The position numbers and the translations under genes were made by a program. The notes under the pieces were generated by a model. That model saw nothing but the letters and a program-made list of their open reading frames with translations, did not search any database and was not told the origin of the DNA. This document shows positions 1 to 8,794 of a stretch of 64,000 bases of DNA, piece after piece. Numbering within the stretch: the first letter of the stretch is position 1; each line of letters opens with the position of its first letter. Origin of the DNA: Methanoculleus horonobensis (GTDB lineage: Archaea; Halobacteriota; Methanomicrobia; Methanomicrobiales; Methanoculleaceae). The stretch is taken from positions 434,001 through 498,000 of the forward strand of contig NZ_BCNY01000014.1 of NCBI RefSeq assembly GCF_001602375.1, written 5' to 3'.

Positions 1-1
1 T

Positions 2-733
2 GCCAGCAGCAACGTGATGAAGCAGGTCTTTGAAGAAGCGGGATACGATGTCGAAATGGTCGCAGTCGACGCAGGACCGCTCTTCCAGGCGCTCGCCAGC
101 GGGGACGTCGACTTCACGACGACCGGATGGCTCCCCCACACCCACGAGCACTACTGGGAGCAGTACGGCGACCAGATCGATTACGTCAATGAAAATATCC
201 CCGGCGCGGCACGTATCGGGCTTGTCGTCCCGACTTACGTGACCATCGACTCGATCGAGGAGATGAACGACGTCTCGGATCAGTTCGGCGGCAGGATCGT
301 CGGCATCGAGCCCGGTGCGGGCATCATGACCCGGACCGAACAGGCCATCGATGAGTACGATCTCAACTACGAGCTGGTTGCGAGCAGCAGCGCCGGCATG
401 GCAACTGAACTTTCCTCCTCCATCAACAACGAGGAGTGGGTCGTGGTGACCGGATGGTCGCCGCACTGGAAGTTCGGCCGCTTCGACCTCAAGTTCCTCG
501 AAGACCCGAAGGGCGTCTACGGCGGGGCCGAGGACGTCGTGACTCTCGCGCGCCAGGGTCTGGCGGAAGACGACCCGGAGGCCCACGCCATCCTTGAGCG
601 GTTCGAGTGGACTGCCGAGGACATCGCGTTGGTCATGACCGATATCGAGGGCGGCATGTCCGAAGAGGAAGCCGCGCAGAAGTGGGTCGACGCCAACCGC
701 GACAAGGTCGACGTCTGGCTCGGGAACGCATAA
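2..733 (+). CDS. Glycine betaine-type ABC transporter substrate-binding protein (partial, 5' end missing)
   Basis: The reading frame is open from the window edge, so the signal peptide and N-terminal lobe start lie outside. About 243 residues are visible. The sequence has the OpuAC/ProX periplasmic-binding pattern: an aromatic-rich stretch near TTGWLPHTHEHYWEQYG, then ITSIEEMND-like and GIEPGAGIMTRTE segments, and a C-terminal helical region ending in WVDANRDKVDVWLG. Such proteins capture quaternary amines outside the membrane and pass them to an ABC permease for osmoprotection. The permease and ATPase genes would be expected upstream and are not in the window. The family is clear; the exact ligand (betaine, choline or proline betaine) is inferred. 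Confidence 0.88.
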   Translation, partial: ASSNVMKQVFEEAGYDVEMVAVDAGPLFQALASGDVDFTTTGWLPHTHEHYWEQYGDQIDYVNENIPGAARIGLVVPTYVTIDSIEEMNDVSDQFGGRIVGIEPGAGIMTRTEQAIDEYDLNYELVASSSAGMATELSSSINNEEWVVVTGWSPHWKFGRFDLKFLEDPKGVYGGAEDVVTLARQGLAEDDPEAHAILERFEWTAEDIALVMTDIEGGMSEEEAAQKWVDANRDKVDVWLGNA

Positions 734-740
734 CCCTCTC

Positions 741-747
741 TTTTTTT
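741..747 (+). terminator. Oligo-T terminator after the betaine-binding protein
   Basis: A run of seven T residues begins seven bases after the stop codon at 731-733. Archaeal RNA polymerase commonly terminates at such T tracts without needing a hairpin. The assignment rests on position and composition only. Confidence 0.5.
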
Positions 748-804
748 CCAACTCGCTCTAAACGCTTCGCATACTCTGCCGGTTTGTTATCTGGTGGTAC
801 TCAC

Positions 805-1330
805 CTGCCCTGGCCTTCGGCCTCCTCCCCTTCCTGAGGAGCGGGGCAGCCATGGCGATAAACGATGTTTCGACAGGAACAGGGTTCGAACACCTCCTGG
901 TGCTAGCCTGGCGGAAAGCCTTATCCCGGGAGCGAGCCGGGACCCTTTACATTTCCAGGTTCTCCCATACTGTGGACCGTGGGAGACTCGCACCTTTGGT
1001 GCTCGAACTCCGCCTGCCCTTCGGGCACGCATCGTTTATCGCCATTGGGGAAGGGGCCGACGGGGAGTGCGATGCTCCGAAGGAGCAGAGCTCGACCACC
1101 GTCAGGTGGGAAGGGGGGCCTGCCCCCTCCCCTGTCTCTACCATGTAAGCCCCTAACTGTTGCCCCCACCCCGCCCGCGCTTCGCGCTCCTCACTCGCAC
1201 CTTCGCACCTGCGGTGCTCGAACTCCGTTCCTGATGGAACATCGTTCTTCGGTGCTCATGCTCCGGCCCTATGGCCCGTCGCACCCCACACCTCGGGGCG
1301 GGGGCAGTGCGTGGCGATATCCCCACGGTC
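805..1330. repeat. Hairpin-mosaic intergenic repeat, copy A
   Basis: This gene-free stretch between two converging genes (stop at 733, stop at 1567) is packed with short perfect inverted repeats: GGCCTTCGGCC (812-822), GCACCTTTGGTGC (991-1003), TGCCCTTCGGGCA (1016-1028) and TTCCTGATGGAA near 1230. Linkers of the type TCGAACTCCG and TCATGCTCCGG join them. A longer G-rich/C-rich hairpin lies at about 1108-1132. The border motif GCAGTGCGTGGCGATATCC ends at 1322. Open frames here, such as one at 979-1377, follow the repeats and match nothing I know. From 1330 to 1566 I see no recognisable gene. Confidence 0.75.
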
Positions 1331-1566
1331 CAGTGTCCCGGGATTTCTCACGGTTAGGGCCGTATATTCGAGTTTGAGGCGTTATCTGGTTTCGAGCCAC
1401 AACGATGCGTCAGAAATGGAACTAGATTACTACAAGGTGCGAGTTGCACAGTCCGCTAAAAATCCCTGGACGGGCTCCCCCACCGGGGAACCCTATGGCT
1501 TCCGGCCGGGAAGAGCCCACAATCGTTCTCACCCGTGAACCCGGGTGAAACAGTTGCAACGATATT

Positions 1567-2496
1567 TCAATCGACCGACGTCATCCCGCCCGCGATCAGG
1601 CGCACGAGGAGCGCCTTCTGCGCGTGGAGCCTGTTCTCGGCCTGATCCCAGACGATGCTCTGCGGCCCTTCCATCACCTCGTCGGTGATCTCCTCGCCCC
1701 GGTGGGCGGGGAGGCAGTGCATCACGAGAGCGTCGGGGGACGCCTGCGCGAGGAGGCGGGAGTCTATCGTGTAGCCCTTGAGCGCCTGCAGCCGTTCGGC
1801 ACGCTCCTGCTCGTCGCCCATCGAGACCCAGATGTCGGTGTAGAGGACGTCCGCGTCCCTGACCGCTTCGTCCGGGTCCGTGACGATGGTGACCTTTCCT
1901 CCCGCTGCCCGTGCCTGGTCGACGATCTCGTCCTTCGGCCGGTAGCGCGACGGGCTCGCAACCGCAACCTCCATCCCGGTCAGGGCGGTGGAGAGAAGCC
2001 AGGAACTGCAGACGTTGTTGCCGTCCCCGACCCACGCGAGTTTCAGGCCGTGAAGGTCGCCGAACCGTTCGCTCAAGGTCATGATGTCGGCCAGCACCTG
2101 GCAGGGGTGCAGGCGGTCGGAAAGGCCGTTGACGACCGGAATATTCGCGTATCGGGCGAACTCCTCGATGGTGGCGTGGCTGTAGGCGCGGATCATCACC
2201 GCATCGACGTAACGGGCAAGCACCCGTGCCGTGTCCCGGATCTCCTCGCCCCGTCCGAGTTGCATATCCTGGGGGTTCAGGAAGAGCGCGTGGCCGCCGA
2301 GATCGGACATCCCTACCTCGAACGAGACCCGGGTGCGGGTGGACGCCTTCTCGAAGATCATCCCGAGGCTCCTCCCCCTCAGGAGTTCATGCGCGGTTCC
2401 CGCTGACTTCAGGCGCTTCAGGCGCACCGCGTCGGCGACGATGCTCTCGAGTTCGTACTCGTCGATATCGAGGATCGAGAGAAAATCCTTCTTCAT
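1567..2496 (-). CDS. argF: Ornithine carbamoyltransferase
   Basis: The enzyme condenses carbamoyl phosphate with ornithine to citrulline in arginine synthesis, in the cytoplasm. Visible signatures are the carbamoyl-phosphate loop STRTR (in [11 protein letters not shown]), the HPCQ motif and the HCLPAHRG motif near the C-terminus. About 309 residues fits the family. I place the start at the ATG at 2496 ([10 protein letters not shown]), preceded by a GGAG ribosome site. This ATG overlaps the purD stop as ATGA, which indicates translational coupling. An ATG 24 bases further upstream is open but adds no conserved residues. Confidence 0.96.
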   Translation of the reverse strand: MKKDFLSILDIDEYELESIVADAVRLKRLKSAGTAHELLRGRSLGMIFEKASTRTRVSFEVGMSDLGGHALFLNPQDMQLGRGEEIRDTARVLARYVDAVMIRAYSHATIEEFARYANIPVVNGLSDRLHPCQVLADIMTLSERFGDLHGLKLAWVGDGNNVCSSWLLSTALTGMEVAVASPSRYRPKDEIVDQARAAGGKVTIVTDPDEAVRDADVLYTDIWVSMGDEQERAERLQALKGYTIDSRLLAQASPDALVMHCLPAHRGEEITDEVMEGPQSIVWDQAENRLHAQKALLVRLIAGGMTSVD

Positions 2497-3779
2497 GCAA
2501 TCTCCCTCATGTGGCGGCACCGCTTTTCGAGGAGCTCGGGGGTGCCGATGTCTCTGCGGTGAAAGACGCTTCCCGAGACGGAAGACGCCGCCTTCTCGGC
2601 TATCGCCTCGGCCTCCTCGAGCGTCTCGCCCCTCCCGACGAACGCGAGCGCCCGCGACGTCAGGGTATGGAGCGTCCCGGCCCGCTCCTCGACGCTTGCG
2701 TAGTAGAGCAGGGCGTCGCCGTAGTCGCCGAGGGTGAGCGGCTCGTCAGCTCTCGGCGCATCGGGGTAGCCCTCGGGGACGAGGTACTTGCAGACCGTCG
2801 CCATCTTCGCGAACCGGACGTGCGACGGCGCAAGGTCGCCCTCGATGATGTGGCCGATAATCCCGGCAAAGTCCGAATCCAGGAGCGAGAGGACGTTCAT
2901 GGCCTCGGGGTCACCAAAGCGGGCGTTGAACTCGATGACTTTCGGGCCTTCGCGGGTGTTCATGAACTGGCCGTAGAGAACCCCGCGATATGGCGTCCCT
3001 TCGGCTCGCATGGCCGCGACCGTATCTTCCATGATCCGGAGGGCTTTCTCGTAGTCCCGGCGGGAGACAAAGGGGAGCATGTGATCCGCCAGGGAGTAGG
3101 AGCCCATGCCGCCGGTGTTCGGTCCCACGTCCCCTTCGTATGCACGCTTGTGATCCTGCACGAGCGGCATGGGCACCAGGTGCTCGCCGTCGACGAACGT
3201 CTGGAGGGTGAACTCCTCACCCACGAGCCGTTCTTCCAGGACGACGTCCCCCCCGATCTCCCGGGCGTACTCGACCGCTCCCGCCACATCGACGTGTTCG
3301 CCCATGATCCGCACGCCCTTCCCGCCGGTGAGCCCGATCGGCTTGACCGCGAGGTCGCCGTCGTAGGACTCGATGAATCGCCGCGCCTCCTCCGGGTCAT
3401 GGCAGACCCGGTAATCCGGGCACCCCGCGATACCGTGCCGCTCCATCAGCCGGCGGCAGAACGCCTTGTCCGTCTCGATCCGGGCCGCGGCACGCGTCGG
3501 CCCGAGAGACGGTATCCCCGCCGCCTCGAGGTGGTCGACGATGCCCGCCTCGAGGGGGGCCTCCGGCCCGATGACTGCAGCATCGACTCCGCAATCGGTG
3601 GCGAATGGTATTATCTTCTCGATATTGGTCTCTTTTTGGAGGAGCACCCGCTCCGCGACCCGGGCAATTCCCGGATTCTTACGTGCCATGACAGAAAAGA
3701 TCTTCGTGTCACTGTTGCAGGAAAGCGCCCTGGTGATCGCATGCTCCCTGCCACCACCGCCTACAACGAGTACTTTCAT
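2493..3779 (-). CDS. purD: Phosphoribosylamine--glycine ligase (GARS)
   Basis: This ATP-grasp enzyme joins glycine to phosphoribosylamine, the second step of purine synthesis. The N-terminus [14 protein letters not shown] is the diagnostic glycine-rich start. [19 protein letters not shown] and [12 protein letters not shown] are the ATP-grasp and metal-binding segments, and about 428 residues is the usual size. I chose the ATG at 3779 because the conserved first strand begins there; two further ATG codons lie 3 and 9 bases or so upstream. It follows pyrE by 32 bases and overlaps argF by four, suggesting one nucleotide/arginine operon. Confidence 0.96.
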   Translation of the reverse strand: MKVLVVGGGGREHAITRALSCNSDTKIFSVMARKNPGIARVAERVLLQKETNIEKIIPFATDCGVDAAVIGPEAPLEAGIVDHLEAAGIPSLGPTRAAARIETDKAFCRRLMERHGIAGCPDYRVCHDPEEARRFIESYDGDLAVKPIGLTGGKGVRIMGEHVDVAGAVEYAREIGGDVVLEERLVGEEFTLQTFVDGEHLVPMPLVQDHKRAYEGDVGPNTGGMGSYSLADHMLPFVSRRDYEKALRIMEDTVAAMRAEGTPYRGVLYGQFMNTREGPKVIEFNARFGDPEAMNVLSLLDSDFAGIIGHIIEGDLAPSHVRFAKMATVCKYLVPEGYPDAPRADEPLTLGDYGDALLYYASVEERAGTLHTLTSRALAFVGRGETLEEAEAIAEKAASSVSGSVFHRRDIGTPELLEKRCRHMREIA

Positions 3780-3811
3780 ATCCATCATATATGCCCGCTC
3801 TTAAAAAATGT

Positions 3812-4324
3812 TTATCCGTCCAGCAGCTCGCTGACCCGCACAAGTGCAAGAAGAGACGCGCCTTTTTCTGCAAGTGCCTCGCGAGCGCCCGCTTCACGGT
3901 CGACGACGGTCATTACCCGGTCGACGTGCGCGCCCGCGGCACGAAGAGCCTCAAGACCGTAGAGAGCGCTCCCCCCGGATGTGGTCACGTCCTCGACCAG
4001 CAGCACGTTCTTCCCGGCAACATTGCCGATGATCGTCCCGGCTTTGCCGTGATCTTTGGCTTCTTTCCTGATGATCGCGTACGGCCGGCCGCTCGCGAGC
4101 GAGACGGCGACGGCGATCGGTATGGCGCCGACCGCCACCCCGGCGACCATCTCGAACTCCTCCTCTTCGGCAATGGCTCTCCCGATCTCTCCAAGGACGG
4201 CGGGATTCGTCGTCGCAGCCTTTATGTCGATGTAGTAAGAACTCCGGGCTCCTGAGGCGAGGACGAACTCCCCGAACTCGATAGCCCCGCACTCAAGCAA
4301 CAGTGTCGCGATTGGGTTTACCAT
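3812..4324 (-). CDS. pyrE: Orotate phosphoribosyltransferase
   Basis: The protein transfers phosphoribose from PRPP to orotate to make OMP in pyrimidine synthesis. The PRPP-binding signature VLLVEDVTTSGGSA is intact, and ASGARSSYYIDIKAA near the N-terminus is typical of archaeal OPRTases. At 170 residues it is a normal stand-alone enzyme, not fused to OMP decarboxylase. Its start overlaps the carS stop by seven bases, so the two are probably co-transcribed. The purD-argF pair follows on the same strand. Confidence 0.95.
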   Translation of the reverse strand: MVNPIATLLLECGAIEFGEFVLASGARSSYYIDIKAATTNPAVLGEIGRAIAEEEEFEMVAGVAVGAIPIAVAVSLASGRPYAIIRKEAKDHGKAGTIIGNVAGKNVLLVEDVTTSGGSALYGLEALRAAGAHVDRVMTVVDREAGAREALAEKGASLLALVRVSELLDG

Positions 4325-4881
4325 GGTACCTCTTTAACTCCGATGTAATAGCCGATAATGTTCACCACCCGGTGCAGGAGAGGCGTCATGACGACGATCC
4401 AGACTGCGATGGGGATGGTGATGTTCCAGGACAACCACTGGGGGTCGAAGATGAGGATCAGCAGGAAGGAACCGACGACCAGGTCGTACTGGTCTGCCAG
4501 GAACCAGGATTCTCCCCGTCCCTTCCCCAGTCTCCGCTTCAGGAAACTTTTAGCGAGATCCCCGAGGAGCGCACCGGTCGCGAGGAGGGTGATGGAGAGG
4601 AACGTCTGCTGGGGAAGAGCACCTAGATCGAACGCGGCAGCCGCCCAGATCTCGATGAGACCTACCAGCACCCCCGAGAGGACGCCGCCAAAGAATCCGC
4701 GGTACGTCTTTCCGTCGCCGAAGATCCTCCTCCCGTCGGAGAACGTCCGTCCGAGATCGATGGGTCTCCCGCCGCCGAAGAGTGCAGCCGCTGAGTTCGG
4801 CACGTATGCCGGAAGCATGATCCAGAGTGCCGCGAGCCCGGCGAAAATCCAGTAGCCGATGTCTGTACTGATTACTGTCAA
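4318..4881 (-). CDS. carS: CDP-archaeol synthase (CDP-2,3-bis-geranylgeranyl-glycerol synthase)
   Basis: This membrane enzyme activates the archaeal diether lipid core with CTP, before polar headgroups are added. The sequence has about five hydrophobic segments and the family signature PAYVPNSAAALFGGGRPIDLGR followed by DGRRIFGDGKTYRGFFGG. No ATG precedes the first membrane span; the candidates are TTG codons at 4893 and 4881. I favour 4881 because the AT-rich promoter box at about 4899-4908 would place a transcript start near it; the TTG at 4893 adds four residues. It is divergent from tes, another lipid gene. Confidence 0.92.
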   Translation of the reverse strand: MTVISTDIGYWIFAGLAALWIMLPAYVPNSAAALFGGGRPIDLGRTFSDGRRIFGDGKTYRGFFGGVLSGVLVGLIEIWAAAAFDLGALPQQTFLSITLLATGALLGDLAKSFLKRRLGKGRGESWFLADQYDLVVGSFLLILIFDPQWLSWNITIPIAVWIVVMTPLLHRVVNIIGYYIGVKEVPW

Positions 4882-4898
4882 TATCCAGTACAATCAGT

Positions 4899-4908
4899 AA
4901 ATATAAAG
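4899..4908 (+). promoter_or_regulatory. Shared TATA region between carS and tes
   Basis: The motif AAATATAAAG lies in the 80-base gap between divergent carS and tes. On the + strand it sits about 55 bases before the tes ATG. On the - strand its complement lies about 20-25 bases before the carS TTG at 4881. It could serve one or both genes. This is a sequence-pattern call. Confidence 0.45.
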
Positions 4909-4960
4909 ATTAAAGTGTCGAAACATGAGATACGAATGAAAAGGTGGGCACGGTGAGAGA

Positions 4961-6430
4961 ATGCTGATAAAGAAGACGAAGAGCCTCTGCCCAACATGCG
5001 GTCGCGTGCTCGATGCCGATATCGTTGAGGAGGAGGGTAAGGTCTGGCTTGTCCGTACCTGCCCGGAACACGGTGCGTACCGGGGCCTCTACTGGTCCGA
5101 CGCAGAGATGTACCGGAGATTCGACGCTTACGAGCACACCGGAGATGGGATCTCGAACCCACAGAAAGTTGCTTCCCCGGCAGGATGCCCGAACGACTGC
5201 GGTGTCTGCGAGAACCACCGGTCGACGACGCTGCTCTCAAATATCGATCTGACGAACCGGTGCAACCTCAACTGCGACTTCTGCTTTGCGAACGCCAGGG
5301 CATGCGGTTTCGTCTACGAACCAACCTTCGACCAGGTCGTCGGGATGCTCCGCATGCTGCGCGAGCAGAAGCCCGTCCCGGCACCTGCCGTCCAGTTTTC
5401 GGGCGGCGAGCCGACGATGCGCGACGATCTTCCCGAGATCATCCGGAAGGCAAAAGAACTCGGGATGTCCCAGGTGCAGGTCGCGACGAACGGTATACGG
5501 CTTGCGCAGGAGCCCGACTACGCCAGGCAGCTCAAAGAGGCAGGGCTCTCCACCGTCTACCTCCACTTCGACGGCGTGTCCCGCGAGACGAACTCGAAAC
5601 TCGCAAGCGACCGGCGGGCCATCGAAAACTGCGAGAGGATCGGCATGGGGGTGGTGCTGGTGCCCACGGTCATCAAGGGCAGGAACGACCACGAGGTGGG
5701 GGCCATCATCAAGTACGCCGCCGAGCATATCAAGACCATCCGGGGCGTCAACTTCCAGCCGGTGGCGTTCACCGGGGCCGCAAGCGAGGATGACGTCAGG
5801 AACGAGCGGATCACCATCCCCGAGCTTGCGGAGCGGATCGAGGAGCAGACGGACGGCGTGATCAAGAAGGACTACTTCTACCCGGTGCCCTGTGTCGTTC
5901 CGATCTCCGAACTCGTTCGGACGTATACCGGCAAACCCCAGATCACGTTCACCACGCACCAGCACTGCGGCGCAGCGACCTACGTCTTCGTCACCGACGA
6001 AGGGATGGTTCCGGTCAACAAGATGGTGGACGTCGACGCCTTCTTCGAGTCGGTCGAGAAGATGACGGCGAACCTCGCGAAAGGCGGGTCGCTCAACAAG
6101 TACGTGACCCTTGTCGAGGGGGTCAAAGACCTCTACGGCTCCACGAGGAAGGCGGAGCAGAAGAACACCGGGGAGTTCATGAAACTGATTGGGAAGGCTC
6201 TCATCATGCAGAACTTCGAGGCCCTGCGTGAGTTCCACTGGAACGCCCTCTTCATCGGCACGATGCACTTCATGGACCGATACAACTACGATCTCTCCCG
6301 GGTGCAGCGGTGCTGCATCCACTACGCGACCCCCGACGGCCGCCTGATCCCGTTCTGCACCTACAACAGCGGCCCGGTCTACCGCGAGCAGGTCTGGAAG
6401 GCCTTCGCAGAGCCCGGGACGGACGAGTAA
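4961..6430 (+). CDS. tes: Radical SAM tetraether lipid synthase family protein (Tes/MJ0619-like)
   Basis: The 489-residue protein matches the archaeal Tes family, which couples the phytanyl chains of two diether lipids to make membrane-spanning tetraethers. Cysteines fall in ordered groups: C10, C13 and C34 (zinc/iron ribbon-like), C76-C80-C83 (GCPNDCGVCENH), and the radical SAM cluster C101-C105-C108 (NRCNLNCDFCF). FSGGEPTMR is the SAM-binding GGE motif. The ATG at 4961 has a GGTGAGA ribosome site. Its position back to back with carS, the enzyme just before polar headgroup addition, supports a lipid role. Family membership is strong; the reaction is known from characterised homologues. Confidence 0.88.
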   Translation: MLIKKTKSLCPTCGRVLDADIVEEEGKVWLVRTCPEHGAYRGLYWSDAEMYRRFDAYEHTGDGISNPQKVASPAGCPNDCGVCENHRSTTLLSNIDLTNRCNLNCDFCFANARACGFVYEPTFDQVVGMLRMLREQKPVPAPAVQFSGGEPTMRDDLPEIIRKAKELGMSQVQVATNGIRLAQEPDYARQLKEAGLSTVYLHFDGVSRETNSKLASDRRAIENCERIGMGVVLVPTVIKGRNDHEVGAIIKYAAEHIKTIRGVNFQPVAFTGAASEDDVRNERITIPELAERIEEQTDGVIKKDYFYPVPCVVPISELVRTYTGKPQITFTTHQHCGAATYVFVTDEGMVPVNKMVDVDAFFESVEKMTANLAKGGSLNKYVTLVEGVKDLYGSTRKAEQKNTGEFMKLIGKALIMQNFEALREFHWNALFIGTMHFMDRYNYDLSRVQRCCIHYATPDGRLIPFCTYNSGPVYREQVWKAFAEPGTDE

Positions 6431-6604
6431 CTCGCCTGCCTTATACGAGACGGGGAGGGAGTTGACCGATCTCTTCCCTGAATACTCTTTTGCGTGCGTT
6501 AATCTGAGCAGATAAGGATACGGTTCCACGCGAGGAACGACTTCCCTGAAGCATAATTCCGGAGGGGGTTCGGCCCCCGGGGAGCGGCTCCCGCAAGGCC
6601 GACC

Positions 6605-7543
6605 TCACGGGAACGGCAGCTCGTACTCCCCGTCGTCCCGCAGGACAAGGGCGGCGATGGCGAGGTCCTGGATGGCAAGCCCGGTGGAGTCGAAGATCGT
6701 AATGGCGTCCGGGGACGACCGTCCTTTCTTCCCGATGACGACCTCGCCGAGGGTCCCCGCGATCCGGGCGGGGTCGTAGTCCCCGGTGCCGACCGGGACG
6801 TTGATCTCGCCCGAGTGGGCCGCCTGGCCGGGGTCGTCGACGAAGACCTCGGCTTTCGCGAGGATCGCGGGATCCAGTTCCTGTTTGCCGGGGGCATCCG
6901 CTCCGATCGCATTGATGTGCGTCCCTTCGTGGATCCAGTCCGCCATCACGACCGGTTTCGTCGACGGCGTCGTCGTGGTCAGCACGTCGCAGTCGCAGGC
7001 GCGCTCAAGCGGGACGCTCCGGGCGTTGTACTCGGAGTAACGTTCTGCAAAAGCCTCCGCGCTCTTCTCGCTCCTGCTCCAGACCAGGATCTCCTCGATC
7101 GCGAGCGAGGCGGCCGTCGCCTCGACCTGCGCCTCCGCCTGCCGGCCGGCCCCCACGATCCCGAGGGTGATGGGGTGGCGGGGCGCGAGATACTTCGCCG
7201 CAATGGCGCCCGCCGCCCCGGTTCGCAGCGCGGTGAGTTCGGTGGCGTTGATGATCGCCGTCGGGATACCGGTTGTTATATCGATGATGACAGTGAGCGC
7301 CATGACGGTGGGGAGGCCCCTCGTGCGGTTCTGCGGGTGAACGTTGACGATCTTCACTCCGGCAATCCCCCGGGCCGGGAGGTATGCCGGCATCGTCCGG
7401 AAATCCCCGCTCTCGACGAACGTCACGTAGACCTTCGGGGGCATCTGAACATTGCCCCTCCCATGCTCGGCAAAGGCCGCTTCAACCGCCGGGTTCACCT
7501 CGGCATACGGCGGGTACCCCGCATGAACCGGGTAATACTTCAT
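6605..7543 (-). CDS. Alanine dehydrogenase / ornithine cyclodeaminase family protein
   Basis: A Rossmann-fold dehydrogenase of the mu-crystallin/ornithine cyclodeaminase family. Archaeal relatives interconvert alanine and pyruvate with NAD; others make proline from ornithine. Visible are MPPKVYV near the N-terminus, the GIVGAGRQAEAQ nucleotide-binding loop, and DSTGLAIQDLA near the C-terminus. The first canonical in-frame start is the ATG at 7543. Codons just upstream in the same frame encode EAILLSRGD, a conserved first strand of this family, yet no start codon precedes them after a TAG. The 5' end may therefore carry a frameshift or an unusual start. Substrate is not determinable here. Confidence 0.8.
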   Translation of the reverse strand: MKYYPVHAGYPPYAEVNPAVEAAFAEHGRGNVQMPPKVYVTFVESGDFRTMPAYLPARGIAGVKIVNVHPQNRTRGLPTVMALTVIIDITTGIPTAIINATELTALRTGAAGAIAAKYLAPRHPITLGIVGAGRQAEAQVEATAASLAIEEILVWSRSEKSAEAFAERYSEYNARSVPLERACDCDVLTTTTPSTKPVVMADWIHEGTHINAIGADAPGKQELDPAILAKAEVFVDDPGQAAHSGEINVPVGTGDYDPARIAGTLGEVVIGKKGRSSPDAITIFDSTGLAIQDLAIAALVLRDDGEYELPFP

Positions 7544-7760
7544 AGGGCGATCACCCCGCGAAAGCAGGATCGCCTCGCCGTTCTCCTCGATTTGATCGAG
7601 AGATGCATGTGACTACTCCAGCGAGCGGAGATATCAACTGTTTGGTGCGCTCATACAATGCGGCAAGAAAAGAGTGCGTACGGGATCTCCCGTACATGGG
7701 CCTCGCGTGCACCGTCGGTGCGGTTCACCGGGAAGAGAGCGGGAGTGCCGGAACCGCCTC

Positions 7761-8432
7761 TCACTCGGGGTTCTCCTGCATCCCCCGTATCGCGAGCCGG
7801 ATCAGGCCGAGGTTGGCATCCGGCTTTGCAAGGATGCAGAGAGAGAGATCGCCGTAGGGTGCGATGATGAGTTTCCCTGTCGGTGTCTCGAGGTTCATCT
7901 GGGAGAGATCGCCCATCTCCATATCGCCGGTGATGCGGGTGCCGGCACGGAGCAGGTCTTCGGCGACCGCAGCCACCTGCTCGAAGTCCGCGGAGCCGAG
8001 CGACTGAAGGGCAAACCCCTCGTGGAAGACCGAGACCGCAACGACGCCCGGCTGCCGCGCTATCTGGTCGAGGCAACTCGTCTCCACCGACCCAATCCGG
8101 GAAGAAGGCTCTGCATCGCCCTCGGTGAGCAGGCACCCGGCCTCACGGGAGGCTTCCCGGGCTGCCTCGGTCTCCCCGGCGGTGTAGGCGATGAGTTCGG
8201 CATTGAGCGACGGCCGGTCAAGCAGGTATCTGTAAGATTCGTCTCCACTGAGCAGCAAACCTTTGCTGCTGTTCTCGAACGCGGCTGCATATGGCTTCCC
8301 GGTCTGAACCAGGACGAACCCGGTTCCTCCGGGCTCGCTGACACGCAACGCTCCGGTGAAGTGAGGGCTGATTGACGCAAGGGCCGAGAGAGGCCCCTGC
8401 AGTCGTCCAAGTGAGATGCCGTCGGGTAGCAT
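7761..8432 (-). CDS. Two-domain protein: PATAN/DUF2226-like N-terminus plus roadblock/LC7 C-terminus
   Basis: A 223-residue soluble protein. Residues 20-60 (HFTGALRVSEPGGTGFVLVQ, then GKPYAAAFEN) resemble the strand-rich PATAN/DUF2226-type domain also seen in the 13541-14173 gene. Residues 115-223 form a roadblock/LC7 fold (GVVAVSVFHEGFALQSLG, ending with LGLIRLAIRG). Roadblock proteins usually act as dimers, often regulating small GTPases or assembling on motor or signalling complexes. It is the last gene of the hydrogenase operon, four bases after the neighbouring roadblock gene. A structural or regulatory role towards the hydrogenase is inferred from context only. Confidence 0.7.
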   Translation of the reverse strand: MLPDGISLGRLQGPLSALASISPHFTGALRVSEPGGTGFVLVQTGKPYAAAFENSSKGLLLSGDESYRYLLDRPSLNAELIAYTAGETEAAREASREAGCLLTEGDAEPSSRIGSVETSCLDQIARQPGVVAVSVFHEGFALQSLGSADFEQVAAVAEDLLRAGTRITGDMEMGDLSQMNLETPTGKLIIAPYGDLSLCILAKPDANLGLIRLAIRGMQENPE

Positions 8433-8436
8433 CGTC

Positions 8437-8784
8437 TCACAGAGCAGCAGTTATCCGATCCCTGTTCTTCTTCAGTTCGTAGCGGATTCTCCCGACATTA
8501 ACGTTCGCGTTCGCCACGATGGCGATCAGCTCGTCTTCCGAGAGCGGGGAGAGCAGGATGGGCCCGTTCTCCAGTTCGATGAGCATCTGGCTCATCTCGC
8601 CCTTCCCGAGTTCGTCGCTCATGGCTTCGGACGTACCCATACCTGTCGACGCCATCGCGCCCAGGGCCTCGACGTCCACGTCCCCGGCAACGACGCTCTC
8701 GATCACAAAGCCGTCCCGCCCCGCCACGACTGCGGCGGTAACCCCGTCAAGTTTCAGGAATTCTCCCAGGATCTGTTTAAGCAT
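8437..8784 (-). CDS. Roadblock/LC7 domain protein (MglB-like)
   Basis: A 115-residue single-domain protein of typical roadblock length. The pattern LKLDGVTAAVVAGRDGFVIES, a central helix AMASTGMGTSEAMSDELG and a C-terminal helix VNVGRIRYELKKN fits the MglB/Roadblock family, whose bacterial members stimulate GTP hydrolysis by MglA-type GTPases. No MglA-like GTPase is encoded in the window. The gene starts 10 bases after the hydrogenase large subunit stop and ends four bases before the next roadblock gene, so it is tightly within the operon. Confidence 0.85.
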   Translation of the reverse strand: MLKQILGEFLKLDGVTAAVVAGRDGFVIESVVAGDVDVEALGAMASTGMGTSEAMSDELGKGEMSQMLIELENGPILLSPLSEDELIAIVANANVNVGRIRYELKKNRDRITAAL

Positions 8785-8794
8785 GTTTTATCTC

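Noticed and set aside
805..1330. CRISPR array in the repeat-rich gaps
   Set aside because: The units are not regularly spaced, the repeats differ in sequence and no unique spacers of constant length or cas genes are present.
979..1377. A 132-residue plus-strand protein in copy A
   Set aside because: It is made of translated repeat modules (VLMLRP and VLELRP-like strings) that recur in all copies and matches no family.
2226..3962. A 578-residue frame antisense to purD
   Set aside because: Shadow of purD, pyrE and argF; low-complexity Arg/Val-rich sequence.
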